From positions 1 to 64,000 of the forward strand of contig NZ_AUUU01000031.1 of assembly GCF_002760435.1 (NCBI RefSeq): DNA of 64,000 bases, written 5' to 3'. Every line of letters starts with the position of its first letter. Within the stretch, counting starts at the first letter, position 1. The position numbers were made by a program, and so were the translations under genes. Below are positions 43,499 to 52,943 of the stretch, one piece after another. The notes beneath the pieces were generated by a model, which searched no databases, was not told the origin of the DNA, and was given only the letters and a program-made list of their open reading frames with translations. The stretch is from Clostridium sp. LS (GTDB taxonomy: Bacteria > Bacillota > Clostridia > Clostridiales > Clostridiaceae).

Positions 43499-44227
43499 TT
43501 ATAGCCCCCCTTCTACTACAGCAGTTTGTCCTGATATAGAATCTTCAACCTTTATTAAAGCCTTCTTTTTTTCTCTAAGTTCAAGTTTTCTTGAAAGCAT
43601 TGCCAATGGATAACAAATCACAAAATAAAGTGCACCAGTTATAACATACGCAGGACCATAGTACATATTTGCACTAGACCACGAATCTGCTGTGTACATT
43701 AAATCTCCACCTGCAATCATAGCCAATACAGAAGTATTTTTTATCAAATTTACCATTTGATTTGCAAGCGGTGGTATTATTATCTTTATGGTTTGAGGTA
43801 ATATTATATATCTCATAGTTTGAATATGTGAAAATCCTTGTGACTTAGCAGCCTCAAATTGTCCTTTTGATATTGATGTTATACCAGTTCTTACAACTTC
43901 TGCAATATATGCACCATGATAAACTCCAACTCCAAGTATTCCTATTAAAAATACTGGCAGTACAATCTTTGCATATGGCAATCCATTAAATAGAAAGAAT
44001 ACTTGTATTACAAGAGGTGTATTTTGAATTACCTCTACATATATTCTGCATATAATCTTAAAAATCTTAATTTTACTTGTAGAAAGTACTCCAAAGATAG
44101 TTCCAAGTATTAGGGCTAATATAAGTCCTAATATTGAAACCTCAAGTGTTGTTACAAATCCCTCAAAAAATATGTTAAAGTCTTTAAAAAGTGCTTCCCA
44201 TTTAAATATTGAAAAAGGTCCATTCAT
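43499..44227 (-). CDS. Polar amino acid ABC transporter permease
   Basis: 242-aa permease of the same family with about five membrane helices and the EAA loop FEAAKSQGFSHIQTMRYIIL near 140-160. The C-terminal 25 residues are a hydrophilic tail. The ATG is next to, and overlaps by a base with, the stop of the binding-protein gene. Works with the next permease. Confidence 0.92.
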   Translation of the reverse strand: MNGPFSIFKWEALFKDFNIFFEGFVTTLEVSILGLILALILGTIFGVLSTSKIKIFKIICRIYVEVIQNTPLVIQVFFLFNGLPYAKIVLPVFLIGILGVGVYHGAYIAEVVRTGITSISKGQFEAAKSQGFSHIQTMRYIILPQTIKIIIPPLANQMVNLIKNTSVLAMIAGGDLMYTADSWSSANMYYGPAYVITGALYFVICYPLAMLSRKLELREKKKALIKVEDSISGQTAVVEGGL

Positions 44228-45045
44228 TACTTAATATCCCACTTTTTAATTAATTTATCTAATTCCCCTGAACTCTTCATATCATTTATAACTTCATTTA
44301 TTACTTTAGCAAGTTCAGTATTGTCTTTTTTACTTGCAATACCATATTCTTGAGGATTATATCTATCATCTAATATTACTGTTGAATCATCAACATATCC
44401 ATTTAAAATAGAAGCATCAACTGCAAAACAATCAATTCTGCCCGAATCTAGTGCTGTTTTAAGTTCTGGATATCCACCAAGTTCAGAAAATTTAAGAGTA
44501 ATTCCTTGCTTTTCAGCTTCCTTTTGTAACGCATCCTTAGTTGTTGAGCTTTGAGCTACACCAATAGTCTTTCCGTTTAAATCTTTGAGTGATGATGCGC
44601 CAAGACTCTTTTTAACAAGTAATCCAATACCATCCTTTACATACGGATCTGAAAAATTATAGCTCTTTTTTCTTTCATCAGTTATTGTAAATGTAGCCGC
44701 AACCATATCTATTTCTCCATTATCAAGAAGCGGTCCTCTTGTTTTAGCTGTTACCCCTTGGAATTCTACCTTATTTTCATCACCTAAGATTTTTTTTGCT
44801 ATTGCTTTTGATAAATCAATTTCTAAACCTTCCATTTCACCTGTTTTAGGATTCTTATAACCATATTTAGGCACATCTACTTTTACTCCTACCTTCAATA
44901 CTCCTCTATCTTTTATAGCTTGTATTTCTTTTGCTTCAGTTGTATTTACTCCTGCACTGCTTTGTGTTGATGGAGTTGAACTACAACCTGCCATCATTAT
45001 ACATATACCTAATCCTAACGCTAAAAATACTTTTCTTAACTTCAT
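44227..45045 (-). CDS. Amino acid-binding lipoprotein of the ABC transporter
   Basis: 272-aa extracellular receptor (SBP family 3). The signal peptide ends in a lipobox IMMAGC (Cys at 20), then a Ser/Thr linker. The ligand domain has LKVGVKVDVPKYGYKNPKTG, GLEIDLSKAIAKKIL and DMVAATFTITDERKKSYNFS, with the R/D residues that grip the amino acid backbone. Text resembles glutamate/aspartate or glutamine receptors (PEB1/GlnH). The neighbouring GlnK/GlnL-like system favours glutamine or glutamate. Ligand is inferred. Confidence 0.9.
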   Translation of the reverse strand: MKLRKVFLALGLGICIMMAGCSSTPSTQSSAGVNTTEAKEIQAIKDRGVLKVGVKVDVPKYGYKNPKTGEMEGLEIDLSKAIAKKILGDENKVEFQGVTAKTRGPLLDNGEIDMVAATFTITDERKKSYNFSDPYVKDGIGLLVKKSLGASSLKDLNGKTIGVAQSSTTKDALQKEAEKQGITLKFSELGGYPELKTALDSGRIDCFAVDASILNGYVDDSTVILDDRYNPQEYGIASKKDNTELAKVINEVINDMKSSGELDKLIKKWDIK

Positions 45046-45091
45046 CTATTTATCCCCCTATTTTCATTACTTTTATGTAAAATTTGATTTG

Positions 45092-45814
45092 TTATCTAAT
45101 AACCTTATTTAAAAAAGCTTTTGTTCTCTCATTCTTTGGATTTGAGAAAAATTCTTTTGGTGGAGCCTCTTCAATAATCTGACCACCATCCATGAATACA
45201 ACTCTATCTGCAACTTGTTTCGCAAATCCCATTTCATGAGTTACAACAACCATTGTTATATTTTCTTTAGATAAGCCGACTAGGACATCCAACACTTCTT
45301 GAATCATTTCTGGATCTAATGCTGATGTAGGTTCATCAAATAACATTATTTTAGGATGCATATTAAGTGCTCTCGCAATTGCAACCCTTTGTTGTTGTCC
45401 CCCCGATAATTGGTTTGGATAAGAATCTGCCTTTTCCTTTAAACCTACTCTTTCTAAATACTTTCTCCCTGATTCTTCTGCTTCTTTTTTGCTTACCTTT
45501 TGAAGTTTTATAGGTGCTAAAGTTAAGTTTTCTAATACGGTCATATGTGGATACAAGTTAAATTGCTGAAAAACCATTGCAGTAGACTGCCTTACTTTAG
45601 CCAAATCTTTTTTCAAGCTCAAGTCATACTCATCTACAATAACTTTTCCAGAAGTAGGTTCCTCTAAATAATTAATACATCTAATAAGAGTCGATTTTCC
45701 AGATCCACTTGGTCCTATTACAACTAACTTTTCTCCTTCATTAACAGTTAAGTTTACATTTTTTAAAACATGAACATCCCCAAAATTTTTAACTACGTTT
45801 TCTAGCCTAATCAT
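45092..45814 (-). CDS. glnQ: Polar amino acid ABC transporter ATPase
   Basis: 240-aa ATPase of the GlnQ/HisP class. Walker [10 protein letters not shown] (34-42), Q-loop [12 protein letters not shown], signature LSGGQQQR, Walker [15 protein letters not shown] and H-loop [15 protein letters not shown] are all intact. First gene of the four-gene transporter operon, 47 bp before the binding-protein gene. Confidence 0.94.
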   Translation of the reverse strand: MIRLENVVKNFGDVHVLKNVNLTVNEGEKLVVIGPSGSGKSTLIRCINYLEEPTSGKVIVDEYDLSLKKDLAKVRQSTAMVFQQFNLYPHMTVLENLTLAPIKLQKVSKKEAEESGRKYLERVGLKEKADSYPNQLSGGQQQRVAIARALNMHPKIMLFDEPTSALDPEMIQEVLDVLVGLSKENITMVVVTHEMGFAKQVADRVVFMDGGQIIEEAPPKEFFSNPKNERTKAFLNKVIR

Positions 45815-45887
45815 CTATTGCCCCCCTTTTATTTAAACTTTTATTTCAAATCGAATAATAGTTATCACATAATAGATTTTGTTGTAT

Positions 45888-45920
45888 AAAAAAAGAGCCT
45901 TGGCATATACACCAAAGCTC
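45888..45920 (-). terminator. Terminator after the GlnL-like regulator gene
   Basis: On the minus strand GAGCTTTGG pairs with CCAAGGCTC (one bulge), followed by seven T. It separates the two-component genes from the ABC operon, which therefore needs its own promoter in the 70 bp that remain. Confidence 0.8.
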
Positions 45921-46023
45921 CTTCGCTTTTTCATAAATCTTAGATAGATTATATATTTTAAGAGTATTTTATTCAATAGATTTAAGCATTCTGTGTTTTC
46001 TGTAGTTTATTGTAGTTTGTATA

Positions 46024-46914
46024 CTAATTTAATATTTTAATTAATATACCTTCAATAAATTTTTTAGTATTTATTTTTCCCTGTTTTGTTGAAGACTGCT
46101 TGAGAGATCTCATTTCCTGTTTTATTTGTTTAATCTCAAAAAGGGATGAAGAATATTCTTTGTATATGTTATTATTTAGATCTTCAATTCCTAAACTAGC
46201 TATAGATGTCATTGCCTTGGTAATCGTTCTTCTAATACGCTGTTCCATAGCTCTACAATTAATAGCTGCAAGTTCCTTACCATATAATTCTCTTGCAACT
46301 TCCATATAAACTTCTTTTAGCTGATATGGCTTAGATGGATTTATTTTCTTTTTATCAATTATATTTAATATTACAAGCTTTAACTCATCTACACCAGCAG
46401 TTCCTACTATATTAACATCCGAAAATATTCTTAACAGCTTATCTTCAGCAGAGGAATAACTTGTATCATTTTGTACTTCTTTAGTCTTTTCAATATTGTC
46501 AGGAAAAATCACGCTTTTTATCATTAATATAGATTTTTCTAATTCAACTTGCTTTTTTACATTCTTAATAACACTAATTGTTTCAATCATATTAATCGGC
46601 TTATTAATGTAAAAAAGTACTCCGCTTTTATAAGCATTAGAAATCATTTCGCCTTCCTCTACTTGAGATAACATTATAATTTTACCTTTAAATCCACTTT
46701 CATATGAGTTTTTTACAATTTCTATACCATCTACTTCCGGTAATAACAAATCAACTAATACAATGTCAGGATTTAATTTGGTTATTATATCTTTTGCATC
46801 TTTTCCTGAATTTAAAATTGATAAAACTTTTCCTAAGTTATTCTTTTTAATTGTCTGTTCTAAAATTTTGCATATCGCTATATCATCATCGATAATTACA
46901 AATGTTGTTTCCAT
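46024..46914 (-). CDS. glnL: Response regulator with YcbB DNA-binding domain (GlnL-like)
   Basis: 296-aa regulator. The receiver domain (1-120) has IIDDDIAICK and D55 in DIVLVDLLLPEVDGIE, with K in YINKPINMIE. The C-terminal half (about 155-255) has the YcbB domain text KPYQLKEVYMEVARELYGKE and NCRAMEQRIRRTITKAMTSI. B. subtilis GlnL with this layout activates glutamine uptake and glutaminase genes. Here the cognate kinase is 24 bp upstream and a polar amino acid ABC transporter is next downstream, so that transporter is the likely target. Confidence 0.87.
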   Translation of the reverse strand: METTFVIIDDDIAICKILEQTIKKNNLGKVLSILNSGKDAKDIITKLNPDIVLVDLLLPEVDGIEIVKNSYESGFKGKIIMLSQVEEGEMISNAYKSGVLFYINKPINMIETISVIKNVKKQVELEKSILMIKSVIFPDNIEKTKEVQNDTSYSSAEDKLLRIFSDVNIVGTAGVDELKLVILNIIDKKKINPSKPYQLKEVYMEVARELYGKELAAINCRAMEQRIRRTITKAMTSIASLGIEDLNNNIYKEYSSSLFEIKQIKQEMRSLKQSSTKQGKINTKKFIEGILIKILN

Positions 46915-46938
46915 AAATACTCCCTTAATATAAATTCT

Positions 46939-48201
46939 TTATAAACTTAATATTGGTATATTAATCACAAATGTGGTTCCAATATTAGAATTACTTTTAA
47001 CTTCTATTGTTCCACCTAAATCCTCCAAAAGATTTTTAACGTGGCACAACCCTATTCCCGAAGACATTGCTCCAGTATTCTTATCAAATTTAGTAGAAAA
47101 TCCGATGTTGAATATATATGGTAATACTTCTTCATCGATGCCTGTCCCATCATCTGAAACCTTAAGCATCAATGCTTTTTCTAAAACTTTCCCTGTTACA
47201 CTAATTGTATTTTTATAATTACATGCTTCAATAGCATTGATAACTAAATTATTTAAAATTGCAAAAATATCGTAATATCTTTTAATTGAGCAATCTTTTT
47301 CTAATTTAAATTCTATAAAAATGCTAGAATTAATACTATCTACCTGTCTTTTTGTACTATCTTCTATTATAGAAAAAATTTCTGAAATAGTCATGTATTC
47401 TGCTTTTTCAACATTTTCTACTAATTGATTTATTCCTCTAAGAACCCTATCATTATTTTTACGGATCTCATGAGCATTCTGAGCAATAGCTAAAGCTTTA
47501 GTTGAAAATTCTGATTTACCTTTATTTATTTCATACAAATCATATGCTTCCTTCATTACTTTATTTAAATCATGCGTGGATTTTTGCAAATAGAATGCTT
47601 CAGCATATATTTTAGAAACCATTAAATTTAGCTCAGCGTAACGATTTTGGTGCTCTGAATTTTTAATATATAACTTCTGATAATTGTATAATAAGTAAGC
47701 AGAACATTGAATAAATGCTCGAATGAGGCCTGTAACTATAATCACTTCCATTGTTGATATAGAAAACATATTCCTAATTTCTATTTCTATAACATTGCAT
47801 ATTATATCAAAAGAGGTTAAAGAAAAATATAAATACATTATGGATTTATTTTTCTTATTCAACGGAAATATTGTGCCTAAAATTCCATAAGAAATATAAA
47901 AAATGGCAGCTGGTATAAATTGCAATATAATATCATTTGAATAACTGGAAGAAGTTATTATTAACCCCATACTTCTGATGAATGCTGTTAAAATTCCCGC
48001 TATTACTCCTATTATAAATGGGTATATATTTTCAGATATGGAAAAAACAAAACCTATTACAATGACTCCAGCTCCCAAAACGAACTTATTGCTAAAAGGA
48101 TATATATATATTTGTGCAAAAATGCTAATTATAATAGAAAGTATTATACTGTTTTTAATACAAATTTTAGTTTTTGCTGTTAACTTTATTTTATCTTTCA
48201 T
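46939..48201 (-). CDS. glnK: Sensor histidine kinase (GlnK-like)
   Basis: 420-aa membrane kinase with about six N-terminal helices (1-180) and a cytosolic transmitter. A degenerate dimerisation region has KSTHDLNKVMKEAYDLYEI and AHEIRKNNDRVLRGINQLVE. The ATPase has NNLVINAIEACNY, VSDDGTGIDEE and SSGIGLCHVKNLLEDLGG. This matches the multi-helix 5TM-type kinases paired with YcbB-domain regulators, as B. subtilis GlnK. The ligand (glutamine in Bacillus) is inferred. Confidence 0.85.
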   Translation of the reverse strand: MKDKIKLTAKTKICIKNSIILSIIISIFAQIYIYPFSNKFVLGAGVIVIGFVFSISENIYPFIIGVIAGILTAFIRSMGLIITSSSYSNDIILQFIPAAIFYISYGILGTIFPLNKKNKSIMYLYFSLTSFDIICNVIEIEIRNMFSISTMEVIIVTGLIRAFIQCSAYLLYNYQKLYIKNSEHQNRYAELNLMVSKIYAEAFYLQKSTHDLNKVMKEAYDLYEINKGKSEFSTKALAIAQNAHEIRKNNDRVLRGINQLVENVEKAEYMTISEIFSIIEDSTKRQVDSINSSIFIEFKLEKDCSIKRYYDIFAILNNLVINAIEACNYKNTISVTGKVLEKALMLKVSDDGTGIDEEVLPYIFNIGFSTKFDKNTGAMSSGIGLCHVKNLLEDLGGTIEVKSNSNIGTTFVINIPILSL

Positions 48202-48290
48202 TTTGTTATTCCTTTATCATTAATTTATAACCATTATTATCCTTTACTTATAGAAGATAATACACTTATATAAATTCCAAGTCAAATAAA

Positions 48291-48319
48291 AAAGGTATCT
48301 ACATAAATGTAATACCTTT
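48291..48319. terminator. Terminator of the azlCD operon
   Basis: AAAGGTAT and ATACCTTT form the stem (extended by TAC/GTA) 17 bp after the azlD stop codon, with flanking A and T runs. Confidence 0.75.
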
Positions 48320-48335
48320 AATCTAATCCTCGTTA

Positions 48336-48656
48336 TTAATATAGAAATCTTAAAACTGCAATTGATATAATTCCTACAACTACTGTTAATAATAACTCAT
48401 TTTTTTTAATAGCAACTAATATTGTTGGTATTGCAGCTATTAACTCCAAAAAATTCCCATCGATTGAAAACTTATTATCTACTGTAAAAAGTTCTACCGC
48501 TATTAAAGCCGCTAAAATTGATATTGGTATATATGTTAAGAATTCTTCAACTCTCTTATTTAATTTAATCTTTGATAATATAGTTATAGGGAGTATTCTT
48601 GGAAGTACAGTTACAATACATCCCCCTAGAATGACACTCCATACATAATAATTCAT
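48336..48656 (-). CDS. azlD: AzlD-family membrane protein
   Basis: 106-aa protein with three or four helices, the small subunit of AzlCD branched-chain amino acid exporters. The family text is GGCIVTVLPRILPITIL near the start and EFLTYIPISILAALI in the middle. It overlaps azlC by 4 nt (ATGA). Confidence 0.9.
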   Translation of the reverse strand: MNYYVWSVILGGCIVTVLPRILPITILSKIKLNKRVEEFLTYIPISILAALIAVELFTVDNKFSIDGNFLELIAAIPTILVAIKKNELLLTVVVGIISIAVLRFLY

Positions 48657-49387
48657 TCCTTAATCACCACCCCAATTAATGCACCACTGGTCGCTGCTAT
48701 AATTACACCGATGCTAGTTGAAACAAATTTCGTGCTGATTATAAGTATAATTACTGCAGTAAAAATTATTATTATTGCTTTTTTTATTTTTAAGTTTACC
48801 CTTATAGCTGAAATCAGTAATCCTATAAACATAGCTGCTAATGCAAAATCTAAGCCAAAAGCTTTGTAGTCTGGGATAACACTTCCTAAAAGAACCCCAA
48901 CCCCTGTAGCCATAATCCAATTTATATATGCAGTAATATTTAATCCAATCATCCATAAATTATTAATTTTATTTTTCCTAATTCCTTCTTCGGATGCTAC
49001 TGCAAAAGTTTCATCAGTTAACAGTACACCAATAAAGAGATTTTTTAGCAATGAGTTTTTCTTAAAATATGGTGCAATTGATGCACTCATAAATAGATGC
49101 CTAAAGTTAACAAAAAAGATAGTAAATATTATACTTGGCACTGACGCTGATGATAAAATCATGCTTGAAGCAATAAACTGAGACGATCCTCCATAAACAA
49201 ATGCGCTCATCCCCATGGCTTCCCAAATTGTTAATCCACATGATTTTCCTAAAACTCCACAGGCAAGTCCTAAACTTAAATATCCAAAAATAGTTGGAAT
49301 GCAGTCTTTTATTCCTTTAATAAAGTGATCCAAATTATTTTTTTCTTCTTCTTTGTACGAATTATCTGGTATTTTCCCCAATTCCAT
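48653..49387 (-). CDS. azlC: AzlC-family branched-chain amino acid exporter subunit
   Basis: 244-aa membrane protein with about six helices. IFGYLSLGLACGVLGKSCGL and SAFVYGGSSQFIASSMI are typical AzlC motifs, and NFRHLFMSASIAPY follows. With AzlD it exports branched-chain or related amino acids (4-azaleucine resistance in Bacillus). It is divergent from an XRE-cupin regulator, with iterated operator-like sequence between them. Confidence 0.93.
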   Translation of the reverse strand: MELGKIPDNSYKEEEKNNLDHFIKGIKDCIPTIFGYLSLGLACGVLGKSCGLTIWEAMGMSAFVYGGSSQFIASSMILSSASVPSIIFTIFFVNFRHLFMSASIAPYFKKNSLLKNLFIGVLLTDETFAVASEEGIRKNKINNLWMIGLNITAYINWIMATGVGVLLGSVIPDYKAFGLDFALAAMFIGLLISAIRVNLKIKKAIIIIFTAVIILIISTKFVSTSIGVIIAATSGALIGVVIKE

Positions 49388-49439
49388 AAAATGCCCCCTT
49401 GATAGTTTTTATATAAAATCGTAATATATAATATATACA

Positions 49440-49487
49440 TTGTACGTTATACTTTCTATATGTTATATCTTACTTTTGTACGTTATA
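49440..49487. promoter_or_regulatory. Direct-repeat operator in the azlC/XRE-cupin gap
   Basis: TTGTACGTTATA occurs exactly twice (49440-49451 and 49476-49487), with a weaker TATATGTTATA between them. The copies straddle both divergent promoters and end 20 bp before the regulator's ATG, so they probably bind that regulator. Confidence 0.65.
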
Positions 49488-49506
49488 TTTGTCAAGGAGT
49501 GGAAAT

Positions 49507-50058
49507 ATGAATTTAAATAATATTATTGCTAGTAACCTAAAAAGATTAAGGAGCGAAAGGCAGCTAAGTCTCGGAAAACTTTCTGAGATATGTGGCGTTA
49601 GTAAAGTAATGCTTGGACAAATTGAACGCGGTGAATCTAACCCGACAATAAATACAATATGGAAAATTGCTAACGGTTTAAAAATTCCATATACTACTCT
49701 TATTGATGAACCATTAAACAATAATATCTTAATAAAAAAAGAAGATTCTACGGAACAAGAATCCTCAGATAATAAATTTAGAGTTTATTGCTATTTTACA
49801 AGTAATACAAATAGAAACTTTGAGCTATTTCATGTAGAATTGGATGGCAATAGTTCATATGACTCTAACCCCCATGGTGAAAAAACCCAAGAATACATAA
49901 TCGTTTATAATGGACAATTAACTTTAAATGTTGATAATACAAATTATACTTTAAATGTTGGAGATTCAATTGTGTTTGATTCTTCTAAACCTCATTCTTA
50001 TATAAATTTATCTGATGATATGGTTAAAATTGCTATGGTCATTTATTATTTAATATAA
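49507..50058 (+). CDS. XRE-family regulator with C-terminal cupin domain
   Basis: 183-aa regulator. The helix-turn-helix is at about 7-60 (SLGKLSEICGVSKVMLGQIE, NPTINTIWKIANGL). A cupin domain at about 105-183 contains PHGEKTQEYIIVYNGQLTLN and DSIVFDSSKPHSYINL. The cupin should bind an amino acid or metabolite. The start is the ATG at 49507 behind GGAGTGG; a TTG six codons earlier contains that site and is rejected. Divergent from azlCD, a common pair in Firmicutes, so it is the presumed regulator of amino acid export. Confidence 0.93.
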   Translation: MNLNNIIASNLKRLRSERQLSLGKLSEICGVSKVMLGQIERGESNPTINTIWKIANGLKIPYTTLIDEPLNNNILIKKEDSTEQESSDNKFRVYCYFTSNTNRNFELFHVELDGNSSYDSNPHGEKTQEYIIVYNGQLTLNVDNTNYTLNVGDSIVFDSSKPHSYINLSDDMVKIAMVIYYLI

Positions 50059-50062
50059 CCAT

Positions 50063-50977
50063 TTACCAAATAATATTAGCAAAAAATAAAATTACTGGTA
50101 TAGTCGCTAATGATAACAATGTGCTTAATCCAACTAATTTAGCCCCATACTCATAATCCCCTCCATACATTTGAGAAAACATTGGTACTGTAAGACCTAC
50201 AGGAGTAGACATAGCTATTAATACAACCTTTTTTATTTCTACCAGATATGGAGGTAAAAACTTAAATAGAACAGTTATTATTATTGGAATTACAACAAGC
50301 TTTATAGCTGCCACAAAATATGCATGTCTATCATTAAATAGTGTAATAAGCTCAGCTTTTGCAATATATGTACCAAGTAAAATCATTGCTATAGGTGTAT
50401 TAGTCTGCCCAACTAAATTAAAAGCATCATAAAAAAGTGATGGTAATTTAACTGGTGAAACAAAAATAAGTAGTCCAAATGCTACTGCTATAATTCCTGG
50501 ATTTAACAAAACACTTTTGACCGTGATTAAATTTTTATTATTTGATACCATATATATTCCATAAGTGTAACTCAAAATATTAAAACAAACTAAATAGGCT
50601 GATAAAAAAAAGACCTTATCTATTCCCATTAGATTAGTTACTAAAGGAATCCCAATAAACCCTGCGTTAGCAAATCCAATTGCAAATTTATCAATTCTTT
50701 GATTTTTCTTAAATATAATTTTCCCTATAAGGAATCCAATTAGCATTGCACATAAGGAAACTAAAAATGAAATTCCAAGCTCTTCGAGCTTCTCCATTGA
50801 AAAATTCATTTGATAACGAGTCAACATAATTAATGGATTAATTACCCAAACTAACAAATTAGAAATTTGTTTAGCTCCTTCTTCATTAATTAAATTTTTA
50901 CGGTAAACAATAAATCCAATTGCCATTAACACATACATAATGCTAACCTGCCCAACAATTGTTGAAATAATTTCCAT
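50063..50977 (-). CDS. AEC-family (auxin efflux carrier-like) permease
   Basis: 304-aa membrane protein with ten helices in the 5+5 AEC layout. VWVINPLIMLTRYQMNF and GFANAGFIGIPLVTNLMG mark the first repeat; LGTYIAKAEL and MSTPVGLTVPMFSQMYGGD mark the second. Relatives carry malate, malonate or other carboxylates, but the substrate is not readable. Convergent with the XRE-cupin gene, 4 bp apart. A palindromic operator lies upstream. Confidence 0.88.
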   Translation of the reverse strand: MEIISTIVGQVSIMYVLMAIGFIVYRKNLINEEGAKQISNLLVWVINPLIMLTRYQMNFSMEKLEELGISFLVSLCAMLIGFLIGKIIFKKNQRIDKFAIGFANAGFIGIPLVTNLMGIDKVFFLSAYLVCFNILSYTYGIYMVSNNKNLITVKSVLLNPGIIAVAFGLLIFVSPVKLPSLFYDAFNLVGQTNTPIAMILLGTYIAKAELITLFNDRHAYFVAAIKLVVIPIIITVLFKFLPPYLVEIKKVVLIAMSTPVGLTVPMFSQMYGGDYEYGAKLVGLSTLLSLATIPVILFFANIIW

Positions 50978-51053
50978 GTAATTTTATCCTTTCGCTACAA
51001 AATACGATATTAACTTTAGTTAATAATTAAAACCTACAACCTACATTTATTTT

Positions 51054-51068
51054 ATCACATTTTGTGAT
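51054..51068. promoter_or_regulatory. Palindromic operator-like site upstream of the AEC permease gene
   Basis: ATCACATTTTGTGAT is a perfect inverted repeat (6-bp arms, 3-bp centre) 77 bp before the permease start. It resembles a CRP/FNR-type or GntR-type site. Confidence 0.4.
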
Positions 51069-51165
51069 GTTTATTGCTTTAATCTCCAATATGTAATTTA
51101 AATATTGCAATAATTATTAAACTCATTATCCTAAAAATATGCAAATACAAATTTCAGTATTTAAT

Positions 51166-51209
51166 GAAAAAAAAAGCATCAATAAATTGTATCTACAATC
51201 TATTGATGC
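51166..51209 (-). terminator. Terminator of the sulfate assimilation operon
   Basis: GCATCAATA and TATTGATGC form a 9-bp perfect stem with a 16-nt loop; on the minus strand nine to ten T follow. It lies 45 bp after the cysN stop codon. Confidence 0.85.
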
Positions 51210-51253
51210 TAAACTTTATTCCAACGAATATAATTGATTAGTCAATGTATTTC

Positions 51254-52942
51254 CTAGTTAGTACTATGAAAAACTACTTTTCTATAAGTCTCAAATCTAA
51301 CCCATTTATTTAAGAAATCTCCTAGAGTTTTCTCGTTAGTTTCTTTATATTCATTTAAGAATGTTGTAACTTCCTCATTGGAATTTACCTTAACTTCAAA
51401 TCCTCTACCATTTATAACTGGAACTTCTTGATATTTATATTCATCAATTAATTTAATGCCAGCAATTTTCTTATCTCTTACTTCAATTGCTACTCCATCA
51501 CGAAGAACTAATAAATCAAAGTTTTCTGGATATTGGTAACTATCACCTTCTATTGGAAGTTCATCGCCTACAGTATAAGTTTTTTCTTCTGGTTTATATT
51601 TGAATATAGATAGAGTTTCTGTATCATAATAGAATTCTTCAAAAATGTCTCCTCTTGCTTTTAATTCATTGTATTCAAAAGCAAATTTTCCATTTTTAGC
51701 ATCATTATTATGAACATCTTCTATAACACCACAAGCTGATGTCATGTTAGTGATACGGTCTATTAAAATAAGTTCTCCTAATGTTTTATGTGCATCGAAC
51801 TTATCAACTACTATCTTTTCAGAAAGTAAAATATCACATGCTGCTATTTCATTTTTTGTTAAATAGCCAGTTGGTAAATGTTCTCCAGTGTTAACATCAA
51901 TTTTATACTTTACATCTGTTACTACACCAGTTAACATCTTAGTTCCTACTTTAACAAAATACTCTTTGCCTGCTGTTAATTCCGAGTCATCCATCCAAAG
52001 AATTTTTGCACTAAGCAGCTTGCTTGGAGCAATGCTAGTTCCTTTTGTAAGTACACAGCCTCTTGATACGTCAACTTCTTTATTAAGCTGTATTGTAACC
52101 GCCTGTCCTTGCCCTGCACTTTGTGATTCCTTATCTGTAACATGAATGCTTTTTACTAGAGCTTTTTCATTACTAGGAAGAGTTGTAATTTCATCTCCTA
52201 CAGCGATGCTTCCTGCTTCAATTTCCCCTTGGAATCCTCTAAAAGTATGATTAGGCCTACATACTCTTTGAACTGGCATATAGAAGCCTTCTTCTGATTT
52301 ATTATCAATCTCTACATTTTCTAGATATGTTAAAAGTGCCTCTCCATTATACCACGGAGTATTTTCTGACTTCTTTGTAACATTATCCCCTTCTGTAGCT
52401 GATACTGGAATTATATGAACATTTTCTAATGAAAGTTCTTTTACTAATTCTTTAATTTGATCTTCAATTTCTAGAAATCTCTCGTGGCTGTATCCTACTA
52501 AGTCAATCTTATTAACTGCAAATACAAAATGTTTTACACCCATTAAAGAACAAATTCTTGCATGTCTTCTTGTTTGAACAAGTACTCCTTGCTTTGCATC
52601 TATTAATATAATAGCAAGCTCTGCAAAAGATGCACCTACCGCCATGTTTCTAGTATATTCTTCGTGTCCTGGAGTATCTGCTACTATAAAACTTCTATTA
52701 TCAGTTGTAAAATAACGATATGCAACGTCTATTGTAATTCCTTGTTCACGTTCTGCCATTAAGCCATCTAATAATAGAGAATAGTCTATTGCTCCGCCTC
52801 TGCTTCCAACTTTACTGTCTAATTCTAAAGCTTTTTCTTGGTCTGCATATAAAAGCTTTGAATCATATAAAATATGTCCTATAAGAGTAGATTTTCCGTC
52901 ATCTACGCTACCACATGTTATAAACTTTAATAAGCTCTTCAT
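51254..52942 (-). CDS. cysN: Sulfate adenylyltransferase subunit 1 (GTPase)
   Basis: 562-aa GTPase subunit that drives ATP sulfurylase. G1 is GSVDDGKST at 11-19, G3 DTPGHEEY, G4 NKID, and switch I lies around EREQGITIDVAYRYF. EF-Tu-like domains 2 and 3 follow to about residue 420. The last 120 residues (from about YNELKARGDIFEEF) are an extra region not seen in E. coli CysN; no APS kinase (CysC) fusion is present. The ATG at 52942 is one base past the cysD stop, so the pair is coupled. The longer open frame upstream lies inside cysD and is rejected. Confidence 0.94.
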   Translation of the reverse strand: MKSLLKFITCGSVDDGKSTLIGHILYDSKLLYADQEKALELDSKVGSRGGAIDYSLLLDGLMAEREQGITIDVAYRYFTTDNRSFIVADTPGHEEYTRNMAVGASFAELAIILIDAKQGVLVQTRRHARICSLMGVKHFVFAVNKIDLVGYSHERFLEIEDQIKELVKELSLENVHIIPVSATEGDNVTKKSENTPWYNGEALLTYLENVEIDNKSEEGFYMPVQRVCRPNHTFRGFQGEIEAGSIAVGDEITTLPSNEKALVKSIHVTDKESQSAGQGQAVTIQLNKEVDVSRGCVLTKGTSIAPSKLLSAKILWMDDSELTAGKEYFVKVGTKMLTGVVTDVKYKIDVNTGEHLPTGYLTKNEIAACDILLSEKIVVDKFDAHKTLGELILIDRITNMTSACGVIEDVHNNDAKNGKFAFEYNELKARGDIFEEFYYDTETLSIFKYKPEEKTYTVGDELPIEGDSYQYPENFDLLVLRDGVAIEVRDKKIAGIKLIDEYKYQEVPVINGRGFEVKVNSNEEVTTFLNEYKETNEKTLGDFLNKWVRFETYRKVVFHSTN

Positions 52943-52943
52943 C

